A stretch of 12,508 bases of DNA. Origin: Parcubacteria group bacterium SW_4_49_11. Lineage in GTDB: Bacteria > Patescibacteriota > Minisyncoccia > SW-4-49-11. Below, one piece after another: positions 12,458-12,508 of this stretch (position 1 is its first letter; every line of letters starts with the position of its first letter). The notes below the pieces were generated by a model. That model was not told where the DNA came from, searched no databases, and saw only the letters and a list, made by a program, of their open reading frames with translations. A program made the position numbers and the translations under genes. The stretch spans positions 1 to 12,508 of the forward strand of contig PXOY01000045.1 in the NCBI GenBank assembly GCA_003021915.1, written 5' to 3'.

Positions 12458-12508
12458 CTACGTAACACAGCAGACAAGGACGAATTCCAGATAATTCGTG
12501 AGAGGCGA

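Noticed and set aside
12481..12498. CGAATT/AATTCG inverted repeat after tRNA-Ala as a terminator
   Set aside because: The stem is six AT-rich pairs with no following T-tract, and the window ends ten bases later.

Overview
The window looks like the replication-origin neighbourhood of a small-genome bacterium. I suggest Patescibacteria (CPR) on soft evidence: a short membrane-anchored cupredoxin with HPTH and YHNH motifs, compact gene layout, and tRNAs without an encoded CCA. TAA, TAG and TGA all act as stops, so the genetic code appears standard. No rRNA or CRISPR array was found, and the only mobile-looking sequences are short non-coding repeats.

Layout from left to right. At 1-201 there is a mosaic of short repeats beyond the 3' end of dnaN. 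Next come dnaN (minus strand), an intergenic origin region at about 1323-1660 and dnaA (minus strand), the classical dnaA-oriC-dnaN arrangement. The origin region holds DnaA boxes, a DnaA-trio-like TAG run beside an AT-rich stretch, and 33-bp-periodic hairpin repeats. mutS lies upstream of dnaA on the same strand and is broken into two reading frames at the junction of the lever/clamp part and the ATPase part. Beyond mutS, 5904-6345 is gene-free and carries a second DnaA-box cluster with two perfect TTATCCACA boxes. Then follow tRNA-Leu(UAA), a rho-independent terminator, an unknown 158-residue gene, yraN, and an O-antigen ligase-like membrane protein whose coding sequence contains three parS sites. 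The region 8860-9406 is a second repeat mosaic. It is followed by a cryptochrome/photolyase-family gene (minus), a divergent small membrane protein (plus), a DoxX-like/cupredoxin gene pair (minus) and tRNA-Ala(CGC) at the right edge.

Taken together, the window holds the initiator (DnaA), its targets, the sliding clamp (DnaN), a clamp-interacting repair protein (MutS) and the centromere (parS), all within about 9 kb. It therefore resembles the core of a chromosome replication and segregation locus. The least explained features are two families of intergenic repeats. In both, the stem sequences differ from copy to copy while base pairing is kept, and the flanking sequence stays conserved. The copies sit right after the stop codons of dnaN, dnaA and the photolyase gene, inside oriC, and upstream of the O-antigen ligase gene.
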